Of a stretch of 64,000 nucleotides of DNA, positions 25,318-33,400 are shown one piece after another. The stretch lies in NCBI RefSeq assembly GCF_014203545.1, contig NZ_JACHJG010000003.1, forward strand, positions 742,627-806,626, in the 5' to 3' direction. How positions within the stretch are numbered: the first letter of the stretch is position 1; the number at the start of each line of letters is the position of its first letter. The notes beneath the pieces were generated by a model, which was given only the letters and a program-made list of their open reading frames with translations, was not told the DNA's origin and made no database searches. This stretch comes from Streptomyces netropsis. Its GTDB lineage: Bacteria; Actinomycetota; Actinomycetes; Streptomycetales; Streptomycetaceae. A program made the position numbers and the translations under genes.

Positions 25318-26547
25318 GTGAGACCGACCCGCATTCGGCTGTGCCGGGCCTGTGTGGCCGCTGCCGCCGCAGGGGTGCTCGTCGCCCCGGCTGCGGAGGG
25401 CGCCGCGCAGGGGGCGGCCACTCCTGCGCAGTCCGTCCCCGCAGCACCCTCCACGCACAATGACACGGACTTCGCGGAGCTCACCCCGGCCGTCGCGGCG
25501 GAACTGGACGCGGCCATACGCCAGGTCATGCGCGAGACGCAGGTGCCGGGCGTGACCGTGGGGCTGTGGACCCCCGACAAGGGACGCTACGTGCGGACCT
25601 TCGGAGTGGCGGACAAGGCGACCGGCGCCCCCATGGCGACCGATCTCTACACGCGCATCGGCAGCGAAACCAAGACGTTCACGGTCACCGCCCTCCTCCG
25701 GCTGGTCGACCAGCGGAAGGCCGGCCTGGACGACCCCATCGGCAAGTACGTCAAGGGTGTTCCGAACGGAGACCGCATCACCCTGCGCGAACTGGCGGGC
25801 ATGCGCAGCGGGCTCTTCAACTACAGCGAGGACGACGACTTCGACAAGGCGCTCGAAGCCGACCCCGACCATCTCTTCACACCACAGCAGTTGCTCGACT
25901 ACTCCTTCAAGCACCCCGTGCAGTTCCAGCCAGGCGCACAGTTCGACTACTCCAACACCAATCTGATCCTGCTCGGCCTGGTGGTGGAGAAGGTCACCGG
26001 CCGTCCGCTCCACGAGGTCATCGAGCGGGACGTCCTGAAGCCGGCCGGGCTGCACCACACGCTCTTCCCCACGAGCGGGGACATCCCGGATCCGCACGCG
26101 CACGGCTACACCAACCAGACGGCCTCGGGAAAGATCGAGGACGCGACCGACTGGAACCCCTCCTGGGCCTGGGCCGCCGGAGCGATGATCTCCGACCTTC
26201 AGGACCTGCGCCGCTGGGCCCGCATCCTCGCCACCGGCACGCTGCTGACACCCGCGACCCAGGCGGAGCGGCTGAAGACCACGCCGATGGACATTCCGGG
26301 TGACGGCTACGGGCTGGGCATCTTCAACATCCAGGGCTGGATCGGCCACAACGGCTCGCTGCCCGGCTACGAATCGCTGACCGTCTACCTGCCGCAGGCG
26401 CGAGCAACCATGGTCATCATCCTCAACACCGACGCCCTGCACGACGGTCAAGAGCCCAGCACGCTGTTCGGCGAGGCAGTCACGCGCATCGTGAGCCCCG
26501 ATCACGTTTACCCCGGCCACAAGCCGGCCGCGCCCCGACACGACTGA
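25318..26547 (+). CDS. Secreted serine hydrolase, class C beta-lactamase / D-Ala-D-Ala carboxypeptidase type
   Basis: A 409-residue exported enzyme. The signal peptide (LCRACVAAAAAGVLVAPAAEG) ends near residue 30. Catalytic motifs are IGSETKTFTV (SxxK nucleophile and base), FDYSNTNLIL (YxN) and IGHNGSLPGY (HxG, in place of KTG). This trio is typical of the R61 DD-peptidase/AmpC-like family, which acts on peptidoglycan stem peptides, beta-lactams or simple esters outside the cell. GTG 25318 has AGGAGG at seven bases; the upstream ATG at 25279 lacks one. It appears monocistronic. Confidence 0.9.
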   Translation: MRPTRIRLCRACVAAAAAGVLVAPAAEGAAQGAATPAQSVPAAPSTHNDTDFAELTPAVAAELDAAIRQVMRETQVPGVTVGLWTPDKGRYVRTFGVADKATGAPMATDLYTRIGSETKTFTVTALLRLVDQRKAGLDDPIGKYVKGVPNGDRITLRELAGMRSGLFNYSEDDDFDKALEADPDHLFTPQQLLDYSFKHPVQFQPGAQFDYSNTNLILLGLVVEKVTGRPLHEVIERDVLKPAGLHHTLFPTSGDIPDPHAHGYTNQTASGKIEDATDWNPSWAWAAGAMISDLQDLRRWARILATGTLLTPATQAERLKTTPMDIPGDGYGLGIFNIQGWIGHNGSLPGYESLTVYLPQARATMVIILNTDALHDGQEPSTLFGEAVTRIVSPDHVYPGHKPAAPRHD

Positions 26548-26591
26548 CGGCTTGCCGCCTTCCCTGTCCGACCGAGCCGCCGGTCTCCTCC

Positions 26592-26792
26592 TCAGTCGGA
26601 GCGCGCCTGACCGTCACGGACCCACGTCATCACGACCAGGCCCGCGGTCACGAACATGACGGCGGCGGCGCTGGACACGGACTCGACGTACTGCTCGTAG
26701 CCGTCCGCGCGCAACTCGGCCGCGAGGAAGGCCAGCGCGGTCCCGAGCGCCGCGATCGCGCTGGACAAGGCAGCGAAGGGGGCCTTTGACAT
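26592..26792 (-). CDS. Small two-helix membrane protein
   Basis: A 66-residue protein starting at ATG 26792, decided by GGAGGAG six bases upstream; the frame is open further but has no comparable start. Two hydrophobic stretches (LSSAIAALGTALAFLAAEL and SSAAAVMFVTAGLVVMTWV) are joined by a polar loop with a Tyr and several acidic residues. The C-terminus is basic then acidic (RDGQARSD). It runs convergently to the serine hydrolase gene. Function unknown. Confidence 0.6.
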   Translation of the reverse strand: MSKAPFAALSSAIAALGTALAFLAAELRADGYEQYVESVSSAAAVMFVTAGLVVMTWVRDGQARSD

Positions 26793-27010
26793 TCCATCTC
26801 CTCCAAGCAACGAGACGACCGGTTCACCGCCGAGTCCCGTCATGCTTCGTCAACTTCCTGGCTCCTTCCCCGAATAGTGCTGGGCAAGTGCGTGACGACG
26901 GACACATCGTGGGCCCCATGGGCAGGGTCAGCGCAGTGGGCCTCTGCCCTTCTACGGGCAGCAGTCCGGTGGGCGTGCGGGGCGGCCACAGCGCCCCTGG
27001 GCACCGCCCG

Positions 27011-27751
27011 TCACTCAGCGGCGGCGAACGCTCCGTCCGTGAGGACGGGGACCACCCCGCAGGCGTCCAGCTCCGTCGCTATGGCGACGTCGTCGGCGTA
27101 GCCCTCGCCGATGAGTTCCCGCCCAGATGCGCTGGTTGCGACTGTCGTGCCGACGTCCGCAACGCTTGAAAAGGCTGCCGCTGCCACTACTGCCTCCGGC
27201 GAGAGCCGGTCTCTGCCGTGTCGGCGCAGTGAGGCGATCACAGCTCCGGCTCCGAGGAGATCCTCGAGCGCCGGCCTGAGGCTTCCGTCGGGCCAGCGCT
27301 CGCCCGAGGCGATCACCGCGACGGGCCGCTCAGCCGTTCCATAGCCCCGATCTGCCAGCCATTGCCCCACAGCGTTTGCGTTCCGCAGGGATGCGGCGAC
27401 CACGGTGGATTCTCCGGCAGCGGCGGCGATGGTGGACCCGTTGGGCGAGGGGAGCACCAGACGAGGAGTGAAGGGCGCCTGGCGCAACGCGGCCGGTGAC
27501 AGCGACCACGGAGACGTCGCGGTGGCCGCGCGACGTCCTACGGCCAGGCTGGCGCCCATCCGGTCGGCGAACGTCACGGCTGTCTCATCACGCCAGCGGT
27601 AGGGAATGACGTGCGTGCCCGACTCCACCGCCACCGTCACCGACGTGGTGAACGAGAGCACGTCGACGACGACCAGACACGCGACGTCTTCCGCGAGACG
27701 AGCCGCGCCGACGGGGCCCCATTCGAACCGCACCCCATGACCTGCCTGCAT
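27011..27751 (-). CDS. 2-phosphosulfolactate phosphatase-family (ComB) protein
   Basis: A 246-residue protein of the ComB family: ACLVVVDVLSFTTSVTVAV near the N-terminus, PRLVLPSPNGSTIAAAAGE, VVAASLRNANAVGQWL, and VAVIASGERWPDGSLRPALE. In methanogens the enzyme hydrolyses 2-phosphosulfolactate in coenzyme M biosynthesis; actinobacterial members have Mg-phosphatase features but no established substrate. ATG 27751 is taken because GGGGAA stands about seven bases upstream; ATG 27766 would add five residues. No coenzyme M-type genes are nearby, so a different phosphate ester is likely. Confidence 0.82.
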   Translation of the reverse strand: MQAGHGVRFEWGPVGAARLAEDVACLVVVDVLSFTTSVTVAVESGTHVIPYRWRDETAVTFADRMGASLAVGRRAATATSPWSLSPAALRQAPFTPRLVLPSPNGSTIAAAAGESTVVAASLRNANAVGQWLADRGYGTAERPVAVIASGERWPDGSLRPALEDLLGAGAVIASLRRHGRDRLSPEAVVAAAAFSSVADVGTTVATSASGRELIGEGYADDVAIATELDACGVVPVLTDGAFAAAE

Positions 27752-28021
27752 GAACCAATTCCCCATGACCGGTGATCATGCCAGCAGCCACAAAGGCCGA
27801 GGCCCGAACGTCGAGCCCTACCCGGGCGGACTCACCTCCACGGGTCGGTGAACGACCGCCCGGGCACCGGCTTGGCGATGAGCGCGAGGCCACGCGGTCC
27901 GTCGGACCGTCCTCCAGACCTGTCCGAGTCGCCACGGCACGTGTCTTGCTTCTGCCTTCGCGCCACAGTGACGGGCGCATACTCTGACACTCCGTCACCG
28001 TCTCTGCGTTGGAGGCCTTTC

Positions 28022-28507
28022 GTGCGAAACGTCATGTCCCGCCCCGCCCTGCGCCGCGTCGGAGTGCTGACCGCCACCGCAGCCGCCATCGGCCTGGGCC
28101 TCGCCGCCCCAGCCCAGGCCGGCCCTGGCCCCATCCCGCCACTGACCGCTTCCGAGCAGGCTCTGCTCAACTCCAGCGCCCCCAAGGCCGTCGAGCTGGA
28201 CCCGGCCACCGGCCGGATCCTCTCCGTCAAGCCGCAGTCGACCGACCAGGGCATCAGCCAGCGCAGCGGCTGCAACTCGGGCGACGGCTGTTACCTCAGC
28301 GGGCGCGTCCCCTACGCCCATCGGGGCTTCTACGGCTCACGAGGCACCGCGCGCGGCAACTGGCCCTACCGCATCGCCTACAACACCGGCCGGTACACCG
28401 CGTCCGCTTGCTGGACGCTGGCCTGCGCCCAGCGCTCATTTCCCCCGAACACCTATGTGGACTTCAGTGGCGCGCTCGTGACCGGGACGTCCTTCCGCAT
28501 CCACTGA
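28022..28507 (+). CDS. Small secreted protein with two Cys pairs
   Basis: A 161-residue protein with a clear signal peptide (RRVGVLTATAAAIGLGLAAP then AQA) cut near residue 35. The mature part has CNSGDGC and CWTLAC, likely two disulfides, and aromatic/Gly-rich segments (HRGFYGSRGTARGNWPYRI, NTGRYTASACW, TYVDFSGALVTGTSF). This looks like a compact beta-rich extracellular domain. I do not recognise the family. GTG 28022 has GGAGG seven bases upstream. It is the first of four small secreted proteins in 2.8 kb. Confidence 0.75.
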   Translation: MRNVMSRPALRRVGVLTATAAAIGLGLAAPAQAGPGPIPPLTASEQALLNSSAPKAVELDPATGRILSVKPQSTDQGISQRSGCNSGDGCYLSGRVPYAHRGFYGSRGTARGNWPYRIAYNTGRYTASACWTLACAQRSFPPNTYVDFSGALVTGTSFRIH

Positions 28508-28562
28508 GGCACTCCCGGAGACAGTTCGGTGGGTAGCCGCGGCTATCCCTCGGACACCTCCA

Positions 28563-29132
28563 CTATCCGTTCAGCGGTCCCTTGCCCTTCAGGGTGTAGC
28601 CACCCTTGATGACGGCCGAATCGGCGGCCGGGGCCATGCATTTGGCGATCTGTGCCTCCCCCGCCGTCGGCATCCCGGACAGTCCGATCCGGCTGGGGCC
28701 GCCGCCCTTGCCCGCGACGTAGAAGCTGACGCCCATGCGGGCGTGCCGGTCGGCGAGCTCCTGCCAGGGGCCGCCGGGGACGGTGCGGACGAGGGTTCCG
28801 GTGACGGTCGCGGTGGGGCCGCCGGTGGTCAGGCAGTCGACCTTGAAGTCGCCCCAGTTGACGAAGGGAGGCTTGTCCTTCCCCTGGTCGATGCGGTGGT
28901 ACACACGGAACGTGCCCGAGGAACGGGTCGGGAAGAACGGGCTGTCCTTGGTGTAGGTGCCGTGGGCGTCGACGGTGACCTGGACGTCGTTGCCGGGTGC
29001 GGGGAAGTCCATGCGTCCCCAGCCCTTGATGGAGGCGGTGGTGGTCGGGGCGTCGCTTGCCGATGCCTCCACAGGCATCGCTACGGCGGCCAGAGCCAGA
29101 AGAGAGGCGACCGGCAGGGCCTTCTTGATCAC
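28563..29132 (-). CDS. Secreted protein of unknown function
   Basis: A 189-residue protein starting at GTG 29132 behind GGGAG. The signal peptide is KKALPVASLLALAAVAMPVE with cleavage after EASA. The mature part is beta-rich: SIKGWGRMDFPAPGNDVQVT, SSGTFRVYHRIDQGKDKPPF, DFKVDCLTTGGPTATVTGTL, ending EAQIAKCMAPAADSAVIKGG. Two Cys could form a disulfide. The pattern resembles small Streptomyces exported beta-sandwich proteins annotated as hypothetical. It converges on the gene at 28022-28507. Confidence 0.72.
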   Translation of the reverse strand: MIKKALPVASLLALAAVAMPVEASASDAPTTTASIKGWGRMDFPAPGNDVQVTVDAHGTYTKDSPFFPTRSSGTFRVYHRIDQGKDKPPFVNWGDFKVDCLTTGGPTATVTGTLVRTVPGGPWQELADRHARMGVSFYVAGKGGGPSRIGLSGMPTAGEAQIAKCMAPAADSAVIKGGYTLKGKGPLNG

Positions 29133-29250
29133 GAGGATGCTCCCGTTCGGGGATTCAAGGGGTGACGTGCTGTCCCCTCGATCCTCGCGATCGGCGATCC
29201 CTCGTACGTCGCCCGCACGAGCGAGACGCGTCCACCGCCAGGTGAGGCCT

Positions 29251-29312
29251 CCGGGTCGACGCTTCCGCCGCGCGAGGGACCTACGGTTCCCCCACGTGAC
29301 GGAAGCGTCGAC
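29251..29312. repeat. Perfect 15-bp inverted repeat upstream of a secreted-protein gene
   Basis: GGGTCGACGCTTCCG (29251-29265) is matched exactly in reverse complement by CGGAAGCGTCGACCC (29298-29312), with 32 bases between. A second, outer pair CACCGCC (29231-29237) and GGCGGTG (29317-29323) extends the symmetry with unequal spacing. It lies in the 317-base gap 29133-29449, which has no gene. It might be a cruciform, operator or mobile-element remnant. Confidence 0.75.
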
Positions 29313-29449
29313 CCACCAGGCGGTGCACCGACCACAGATCTGGTTCGCCAAGAGAGTTGCATGCACCGCCCGAAGCGGTGGGGACTGAGCACGGGGCATC
29401 AGCCGCCGCGTCCAGTCCCCTGCCCTGGTGGGGCCGTACGCCTGCTGGG

Positions 29450-29908
29450 TCAGTTACCGACCTTTGCACAAATGGCGTAGGCGTCAAAGGCGCTGGGGAG
29501 GGCTCCGCCGTTCTCAACGGCCACGATCCACGCCGTGAAGCCCCCTCCCTGGGGGAACGACCTGAAGGGCTTCACCGACTGGTTGAAGCCGAGGAAGCCG
29601 CCGCCGATCGCCTTCTTGCCTGCCGGGCAGGGCACGATTGCCTGGGCAACGCTATTGGCGGGCACCGGGAGGTTGTCCTGGATGACAACTTCGTACCCGG
29701 AGAAACCCTTGTGCTTGTCTCCGCCCGTTTGCCCTGCCTCCGGGGCGCTCTGGACGCAGTTACGGCTGTCGATCCCTTCCTTCTGCACGACGGAGCAGGG
29801 TTCCACAGCCGAGGGACCGTCGACAGGCGCCGCGTGGACGACGCCCGCGGCGAGAAGAACCGCCGCCATTCCCGTCGTAACGGCGGCGGAGAAGCGTATT
29901 GCACTCAC
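29450..29908 (-). CDS. Secreted protein of unknown function with two Cys pairs
   Basis: A 152-residue exported protein from GTG 29908, with AAGGAGC close upstream. The signal peptide (FSAAVTTGMAAVLLAAGVVHA) ends near residue 26. The mature protein holds Cys in VEPCSVVQ, SRNCVQS, VPCPAGKKAIGGGFLGFN and YAICAKVG. The segment PCPAGKKAIGGGFLGF followed by AWIVAVENGG recalls a beta-sheet motif found in many Streptomyces exported proteins (cysteine, then GK.A.GGGF). No enzyme motif is visible. Confidence 0.75.
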   Translation of the reverse strand: MSAIRFSAAVTTGMAAVLLAAGVVHAAPVDGPSAVEPCSVVQKEGIDSRNCVQSAPEAGQTGGDKHKGFSGYEVVIQDNLPVPANSVAQAIVPCPAGKKAIGGGFLGFNQSVKPFRSFPQGGGFTAWIVAVENGGALPSAFDAYAICAKVGN

Positions 29909-30070
29909 AGGAGCTCCTTCAGGGTGTTGTGCCTTCCGGATTCGGTTCCGGTAGTCACAGGGAATGACGCGGCCCGTCGGGTGTCATTCGCAGTTGATCC
30001 GGTTGGCCGTAGACGCCCACCCATCCGATGCGACCGCGGCGACCGGGACAACGCATGCACCGGCCGCCGC

Positions 30071-30152
30071 TCACCCCGTCGGCAGCGCCCGCCACAGCGC
30101 GTCCAGGGCTGCCGTGAAGGCGTGGCCGGGGGGTGCCGTACGCGATGATCAG
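30071..30152 (-). pseudogene. Fossil C-terminus of a MocR-type regulator
   Basis: The minus strand reads LIIAYGTP, then after a one-base slip GHAFTAALDALWRALPTG and a stop. The intact MocR regulator at 36546-37985 ends VVAYGTAADHAFPSVLEALL, so the likeness is direct. Only about 27 codons remain. It abuts a HAD-hydrolase fragment in the 478-base gap 29909-30386. Confidence 0.6.
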
Positions 30153-30283
30153 GCCGTCGGAGATCCCGCAGCCGCCGCCCCTTCAGCCGCGATCTCGTAG
30201 ATCCTCCGGTCCGGCTTGGCCACCCCGACCCGGGCACTGCTGACCACGTGATCCGTGGCGTCAGAAGTCACGATTGTCGTCAC
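30149..30283 (-). pseudogene. Fossil fragment of a HAD-family hydrolase
   Basis: A 44-codon open frame encodes DATDHVVSSARVGVAKPDRR followed by IYEIAAE and a stop. The VGVAKPDxxIYE block is the third conserved motif of HAD hydrolases (Lys and downstream segment). Neither the DxDxT nucleophile motif nor the end of the domain is present. It runs straight into the MocR fossil, so the two came together by deletion. Confidence 0.55.
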
Positions 30284-30386
30284 CGCACCTGCACAACACG
30301 GCGATCAGCCGCCCGGGCCAACCCCGGGCGGTCGGCATAGGGAGGCCGCCCGGGCCCCTCGTCCGGGACGGGATGTCAAAGGCCGC

Positions 30387-30854
30387 TTACCAATACCCGA
30401 CGCACGAGTACGAGTTCGCGTAGAGGAAGTCGCCGATGCAGACGCGGGACTGGACGGGATCCTGGCTGTAGTACCAGCCCGTGCTGTCACTTGCCGTGTG
30501 GTAGTCGGAGACCCGTTCGAATGCGGAGCTGGAGTCTTTGCGGCGCTCCAGCCATCCCCAGCAGGCATATCCGCGGGTGCTCGTGCCGAGTGAGAACTGA
30601 CCTCTGGCGTACGCGGTACCGCTGCCTTGCTCGTACCCCTTGTGCACCTGACCTGAACAGCCGGCGAAGCTGGTGTAGGTCCCCGCCGCCGGACCGGCGT
30701 CGTTGATGGGGGCGGGGACGGACCGGGCGCTGCCCGGTGTGGTGCTGGGCGAGGTGCCGTCCGTCGCGGACACCGGGCCCGCGCCGGCGAGCATCGCGAG
30801 GACCATCGCGCCCGCAGTGGCGAGCGTCCGGACCTTGGTCGAGTTCTTCATCAT
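30387..30854 (-). CDS. Small secreted Tyr/Cys-rich protein
   Basis: A 155-residue exported protein. ATG 30854 (or the adjacent ATG 30851) follows GAGGGAGA. The signal peptide (KVRTLATAGAMVLAMLAGAG, then VSA) ends near residue 31. After a Ser/Pro/Thr linker the mature domain is rich in Tyr, Gly and Cys: TYTSFAGCSGQVHKGYEQ, STRGYACWGWLERR, GWYYSQDPVQSRVC, NSYSCVGYW at the C-terminus. Four Cys suggest two disulfides. No family recognised; it looks like a compact extracellular binding domain or a small hydrolase-like fold. Confidence 0.72.
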   Translation of the reverse strand: MMKNSTKVRTLATAGAMVLAMLAGAGPVSATDGTSPSTTPGSARSVPAPINDAGPAAGTYTSFAGCSGQVHKGYEQGSGTAYARGQFSLGTSTRGYACWGWLERRKDSSSAFERVSDYHTASDSTGWYYSQDPVQSRVCIGDFLYANSYSCVGYW

Positions 30855-31023
30855 GACTCTCCCTCGGAGATGCCCCGGCGGCCTTCCGAACACGGCACAC
30901 CGGGATGGCACGGACATGCTCCGCCACGCAGAGCCCGGTCTCCACAGAGCGGACAGGTCCGGCCCGTATGAGCCCCTGCTTGGCCCGTCCCGCCCCCTTG
31001 TGCATCTCCCCGGCGATCCCGCG

Positions 31024-32517
31024 CTATGAGCCCTCGGACGTGGCCTGGTCCACGAGTTCACGCGCGGGCGCAGGCACGGGCTCCCCGACCGTGCGTGCGT
31101 CCGGCCGCTTCAGGGCGAGTCCGAGGCCCGCTCCGGCGACCGCCGCCGCGCCCGCGACCAGGCCCGCCGTGCGCAGCCCGGCGACGAGGTCGGCGGGGTC
31201 GGCCGCGCCCGAAGCGCCGGTGCCCAGGCCCGCGACGGCGATCAGGACGGCCAGTCCCACCGCGCCGCCGATCTGCTGCGAGGTCGTGGCGAGCGCGGAG
31301 GCGATGCCCGCCTCCGCCGCGTCCACCCCCGAGGAGGCGGCCACGAACATCGCGGGGAAGGTCATGCCGCCGCCGATGCCCCAGACGACGATGCCGGGCA
31401 GCTCCGCCCAGAACGATCCGTCGGCCGACATGCCCGCGGCGAGGGCCGCGATGCCGAGGCCGTTGAGGACCATGCCGGTGACGAGCGTCCGGCGGATGCC
31501 CCAGCGGCCGAGCAGCGCGGGGCCGATCTTCAGGCCCGCCACCAGGGACAGCACCGTGACGGGGAGGAAGGCGAGGCCCGCTCGGAGGGGGTCGTAGTGC
31601 AGGCCGCCCTGGAGGTAGGTGGTGAAGATGTAGTACGCGCCGCCGAGGGCGCTCTGGAAGACGAGGATCACCAGCAGCGCCGTGGCGAGGCTGCGGTTGG
31701 CGAAGAGCCGCAGCGGTACGAGCGGGTCGCGGGTGCGGCGCTCGACGAGGACGAAGAGGGCGAGCAGGGCCAGGCCGATGGCTGACGCGCCGAGGCCGCG
31801 CCAGGACAACCAGCCCGCTTCCGGGCCGCTGACCAGGCCGAAGACGAGCAGGACCGAGCCCGAAGTGGCGATGGCGGTCCCGGGGAGGTCGAAGCCGCCG
31901 CGTGCGGACGCCCGGCCGGGGTCGGCGTCGAGCAGACGGGGCGCGGCGAGCAGGGCGAGCAGCGCGGGCGGGGCCATGACGAACAGCACCCAGCGCCACC
32001 CGCCGTATTCGGTCAGCACCCCGCCGAGGAGCGCGCCCGCCGCCAGGCCGGCACTGCCGCCCGCCGCCCAGACGGACAGGGCCCGTACGCGCTGTGGCCC
32101 TTCGGCAAAGCCCGTGTTGACGAGGGAGAGCGTCGCGGGCGAGACGAGCGCGGCGCCGAACCCCTGCGCGGCGCGGGCGGCGACGAGGGCCCAGGGGCCG
32201 GTGGCGAGGCCGCCGAGGACACAGGCGGCGGCGAAGACGGCGAGCCCGAGCATGAACATGCGGCGCTGCCCGAGCCGGTCGACGGCCCGGCCGCCGAGCA
32301 GCAGGAAACCGCCGAAGCCGATGGCGTAGCCGCTGACGACCCATTGCAGGGACTGGGCGGTGAACCCGAGCCCTTCACTGATGCCGGGCAGCGCCACGTA
32401 AACGATGTTGTAGTCGAGGGCGAGGAGGAACTGGGTGAAGGCGAGCAGCGCCAGGCGAAGCCCTGGCCTGGGGGAATGCGGGGAGGAGGGAGAGAGCGGG
32501 GACGGCGGAACGGCCAC
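31024..32517 (-). CDS. MFS drug-exporter-like transporter (DHA2 type)
   Basis: A 497-residue protein with about 14 hydrophobic segments. It carries the DHA2/EmrB features LDYNIVYVALPGISEGLGF, the motif A-like GGRAVDRLGQRRMFMLGL, and ARAAQGFGAALVSPATLSLV (motif C region). Members export toxic compounds by proton antiport. GTG 32517 is taken for GAGAGG eight bases upstream. It is divergent from the TetR gene that begins 91 bases away, so TetR control is likely. The C-terminus is Arg/Pro-rich and cytosolic. Confidence 0.9.
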   Translation of the reverse strand: MAVPPSPLSPSSPHSPRPGLRLALLAFTQFLLALDYNIVYVALPGISEGLGFTAQSLQWVVSGYAIGFGGFLLLGGRAVDRLGQRRMFMLGLAVFAAACVLGGLATGPWALVAARAAQGFGAALVSPATLSLVNTGFAEGPQRVRALSVWAAGGSAGLAAGALLGGVLTEYGGWRWVLFVMAPPALLALLAAPRLLDADPGRASARGGFDLPGTAIATSGSVLLVFGLVSGPEAGWLSWRGLGASAIGLALLALFVLVERRTRDPLVPLRLFANRSLATALLVILVFQSALGGAYYIFTTYLQGGLHYDPLRAGLAFLPVTVLSLVAGLKIGPALLGRWGIRRTLVTGMVLNGLGIAALAAGMSADGSFWAELPGIVVWGIGGGMTFPAMFVAASSGVDAAEAGIASALATTSQQIGGAVGLAVLIAVAGLGTGASGAADPADLVAGLRTAGLVAGAAAVAGAGLGLALKRPDARTVGEPVPAPARELVDQATSEGS

Positions 32518-32608
32518 GTTACGAGCCTCTCGTGCACGACGTAGAATTACTACACGGTGTTCAGTATCAGCACGGCGAAGAGTAACGTAACGCTGTAAGG
32601 TGTCAATC

Positions 32609-33322
32609 GTGGGAGACCAGACGCAGAACCGACGGGCCAGGCTCCGGGCGGAAACCGCCCAGGAGATCAAGACGATCGCGCTGCGGCTCATGTCGGAGGG
32701 CGGGCCGGACGCGATCTCGCTGCGCGCCATCGCCCGCGAGATGGGCATGACGGCCGGAGCCATCTACGGCTACTACCCGACCCGGGACGACCTGGTCACG
32801 ACGCTGATCTCCGACGTCTACACCTCGCTCGTCGACCAGGCGGAGGCGGCCGTCGCACCGCTGCCCGTCGACGACGTGGCGGGCCGGACCCTCGCCTGGG
32901 CGCAGGCCTTCCGCGCCTGGTCCGTCGCCAACCCCGAGGGTTTCCGGCTCATTTACGGCGACCCCGTCACCGGCTACCAGCCCCCCGAGGGCGGCCCGGC
33001 CGCCGAAGCCGCGCAGCGCGCGTGCGCGGGCCTGACCTCCCTCGTCGCCGGTGCCTGGCCCCGCGCCGAGAACCTGGAGGCGGCGGACGGCCACCTGTGG
33101 TCCGACTTCCAGCCGGCCTTCGCCGCCGACATCCGGGACCGGTTCCCCGAACTCCCGCCCGCGGGTGTCGCGCTCGCCATCCGCGTCTGGGGCCGGATGC
33201 ACGGCCTGGTGGCCCTGGAGATCTACGGCCACCTCCGCCCCCTGACCCACGACCCGGCGAAGCTCTACCGCGCGGAAATGCTGGACCTGGTCCGGTCGTT
33301 GGGGCTCACGCCGCACGCGTAG
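32609..33322 (+). CDS. TetR-family transcriptional regulator
   Basis: A 237-residue regulator. The N-terminal HTH is EIKTIALRLMSEGGPDAISL followed by RAIAREMGMTAGAIYGYYPT, a classic TetR recognition helix. The C-terminal part (AWAQAFRAWSVANPEGFRLI, ALAIRVWGRMHGLVALEIYG) matches the WHG-type TetR ligand domain. GTG 32609 has AAGG eight bases upstream and is preferred to GTG 32600. It is divergent to the MFS exporter; by family habit it represses that exporter and itself until a ligand binds. Confidence 0.92.
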   Translation: MGDQTQNRRARLRAETAQEIKTIALRLMSEGGPDAISLRAIAREMGMTAGAIYGYYPTRDDLVTTLISDVYTSLVDQAEAAVAPLPVDDVAGRTLAWAQAFRAWSVANPEGFRLIYGDPVTGYQPPEGGPAAEAAQRACAGLTSLVAGAWPRAENLEAADGHLWSDFQPAFAADIRDRFPELPPAGVALAIRVWGRMHGLVALEIYGHLRPLTHDPAKLYRAEMLDLVRSLGLTPHA

Positions 33323-33400
33323 GGAGCAGCCCGCCACCCGCTACGACGTGGGCAGAACCGTCGAGAGGTCGCCGGCCCGGGCCGGCCTCGAAGAACAAGC

